This document shows positions 5,686-6,835 of a stretch of DNA of 6,835 nt, piece by piece. Positions within the stretch are counted from its first letter, which is position 1. Every line of letters starts with the position of its first letter. The DNA lies in assembly GCA_946533175.1 (NCBI GenBank), contig CAMNBS010000049.1:1-6835 (forward strand), in the 5' to 3' direction. A model generated the notes under the pieces. That model was given only the letters and a program-made list of their open reading frames with translations, had not been told where the DNA came from and ran no database searches. Source of the DNA: an uncultured Clostridia bacterium. Lineage in GTDB: Bacteria > Bacillota_I > Bacilli_A > RF39 > UBA660. The translations under genes were made by a program, and so were the position numbers.

Positions 5686-6835
5686 ATGAGCGTATATATT
5701 TTTGAAGAGAATATTGATAAAATGGGTGGAGTTGAAAGGATTGTTTCGCTTCTTGCAAATAATTTATCCTCATTTTACGATGTGAATGTTATAAGTTTAA
5801 AGAAAACAAAGAAAGAGGAATTCTTTGATTATAAAGATACAGTTAAAAGAATTTATATAGATGAACATAATTATTTAAGTGGTTGGCATAATAACAAAAA
5901 TGTTTTAAAAAAGAGAATATATAGTTTATATTATCGAATTAATAATTTTTTTTTAAAAACTAAGAAGAAACAAATATTTAATAAAATAAATGAAAAAGAT
6001 ATTTTAATATTTGGAAGGGTACAAGTTGCGATAAAATGGATGCCTTATTTAAAAAAAAATTATAAAATAATTATAAGGGATGCTAATCATTATTATTGTA
6101 ATAATATCAAGGAGAAAAAAATAATTACTGAATTATTATGTGACTATACTAATTTATTGATTGTGTCAAGTGATGAAAGTAAAAAAGTATATGAGAAAGT
6201 ATTGTCAAAAAATAGACCATTAATCAAAAAAATATATAATCCTCTTGGCATTGTACCTAGTAATTTATATAATTATAATGAAAAGAAAATTGTTGCTGTA
6301 GGAAGATTTGATAAACAAAAAGCATTTGATGTCCTTATTAAAGCATTTTCGAATGTACATAAAAAGCATGCTGATTGGCGATTAGAAATTGTTGGGTGTG
6401 AAAAGATGTACTTTACTGATTTAATAAAAAAGTTACATCTTGATGAGGTTGTAAGCTTTAGAGGGGAAGAAAAAGATATTAAAAAGGCTTTATATAATTC
6501 TAGTTTGTATGTGATGACCAGCAGATACGAAGGGTATGCTAATTCGTTAGTTGAGGCTATATCGTGTGGTATTCCTAGTATTAGTTTTAATTGGCTATTA
6601 GGGGTAGAGGAAATAATTAGCAACCATCAAAATGGCGAAATTGTTTTTTTGAAAGATCGCTTTAAATATGCTGCTGGTGTTAATGATGAAGATGATATAA
6701 AGAATTTATCTCAAACAATTTGTTTTTTAATAGAGAATAAAAAGATAATGGATAGTTATAGTAAAAAGGGATTAGAAATTTGTAAAACTCGTGATAAAGA
6801 TAAAATTATTGATTGTTGGAAACGAGAATTGGAGG
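5686..6835 (+). CDS. Family 4 (GT-B) glycosyltransferase, 3' end outside window
   Basis: The frame is open from ATG 5686 to the window end (383 codons read, no stop), so the gene continues beyond it; GT4 enzymes are usually about 350-400 residues, so little is likely missing. They are retaining enzymes that move a sugar from a nucleotide donor to lipid-linked or surface glycans. The N-terminal Rossmann-like half has M-G-G-V-E-R (13-18), the usual GT4 acceptor-side glycine motif. The C-terminal half has NPL (185-187), VGRFDKQKAFDVLIKAF (205-221) with donor-phosphate residues Arg207 and Lys212, LEIVG (233-237), VSFRG (256-260) and SRYEGYANSLVEA (279-291). This last segment carries the E-x7-E motif, Glu282 and Glu290. 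CGIPSISF (294-301) follows. There is no membrane segment. GGTGAT at 5677-5682 is a good Shine-Dalgarno sequence 3 nt from ATG. The substrate is unknown; the context suggests polysaccharide or glycolipid synthesis. Confidence 0.9.
   Translation, partial: MSVYIFEENIDKMGGVERIVSLLANNLSSFYDVNVISLKKTKKEEFFDYKDTVKRIYIDEHNYLSGWHNNKNVLKKRIYSLYYRINNFFLKTKKKQIFNKINEKDILIFGRVQVAIKWMPYLKKNYKIIIRDANHYYCNNIKEKKIITELLCDYTNLLIVSSDESKKVYEKVLSKNRPLIKKIYNPLGIVPSNLYNYNEKKIVAVGRFDKQKAFDVLIKAFSNVHKKHADWRLEIVGCEKMYFTDLIKKLHLDEVVSFRGEEKDIKKALYNSSLYVMTSRYEGYANSLVEAISCGIPSISFNWLLGVEEIISNHQNGEIVFLKDRFKYAAGVNDEDDIKNLSQTICFLIENKKIMDSYSKKGLEICKTRDKDKIIDCWKRELE

Noticed and set aside
6273..6623. Minus-strand open frame of 116 codons
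   Set aside because: It lies wholly opposite the GT4 gene, which has clear family motifs across this stretch.
1..6835. Mycoplasma-type code (TGA = Trp)
   Set aside because: All Trp codons in the genes are TGG and no in-frame TGA is needed; all seven visible stops are TAA or TAG, which fits the standard code though TGA as a stop is not seen either.

Overview
The window looks like a chromosomal piece of a very AT-rich, low-GC Bacillota, most likely a walled member of class Bacilli (for example a gut RF39- or Erysipelotrichia-like lineage). Four things point there. EF-Tu and UppS are clearly bacterial. Shine-Dalgarno sequences are of the AGGA/GGTGAT type. Codons are strongly A/T-ending. Undecaprenyl-phosphate synthesis, extracytoplasmic PASTA repeats and glycosyltransferases imply a cell wall or surface polysaccharide. 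Trp is always TGG and no gene needs a recoded TGA, so the standard bacterial code fits and a Mycoplasma-type code does not. The lineage is inference; no rRNA is present.

Layout. (1) 1-521: the 3' part of tuf (EF-Tu domains 2-3), closed by an intrinsic terminator. (2) 537-2500: a compact + strand unit, uppS - Qnr/MfpA-like pentapeptide-repeat gene - 5-formyl-THF cyclo-ligase, with a 20-nt gap and then a 1-nt TAATG overlap. It ends in a bidirectional terminator shared with the convergent gene. (3) 2504-4435: the only minus-strand gene, a 643-residue protein with three N-terminal membrane segments and about seven PASTA repeats but no kinase domain. (4) 4436-4581: a divergent intergenic region with candidate promoters for both directions. 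(5) 4582-6835: the start of a surface-glycan gene group, consisting of a GT2 glycosyltransferase, an 89-residue highly charged tail-anchored protein of unknown function, and a GT4 glycosyltransferase that runs off the window.

How the genes may relate: UppS supplies the C55 lipid carrier on which wall and surface glycans are built, the GT2 and GT4 enzymes would use activated sugars at the cytoplasmic membrane face, and PASTA domains in other proteins bind peptidoglycan precursors or muropeptides. The envelope theme is therefore shared, but nothing in the sequence proves a single system. The items most worth following up are the kinase-less multi-PASTA membrane protein with its repeated C-x6-C motif, the uninterrupted 29-unit pentapeptide helix with cysteine ladders, and the small tail-anchored protein between the glycosyltransferases. 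There is no gene-free stretch over 300 bases, and no tRNA, rRNA, CRISPR array or mobile element was seen.
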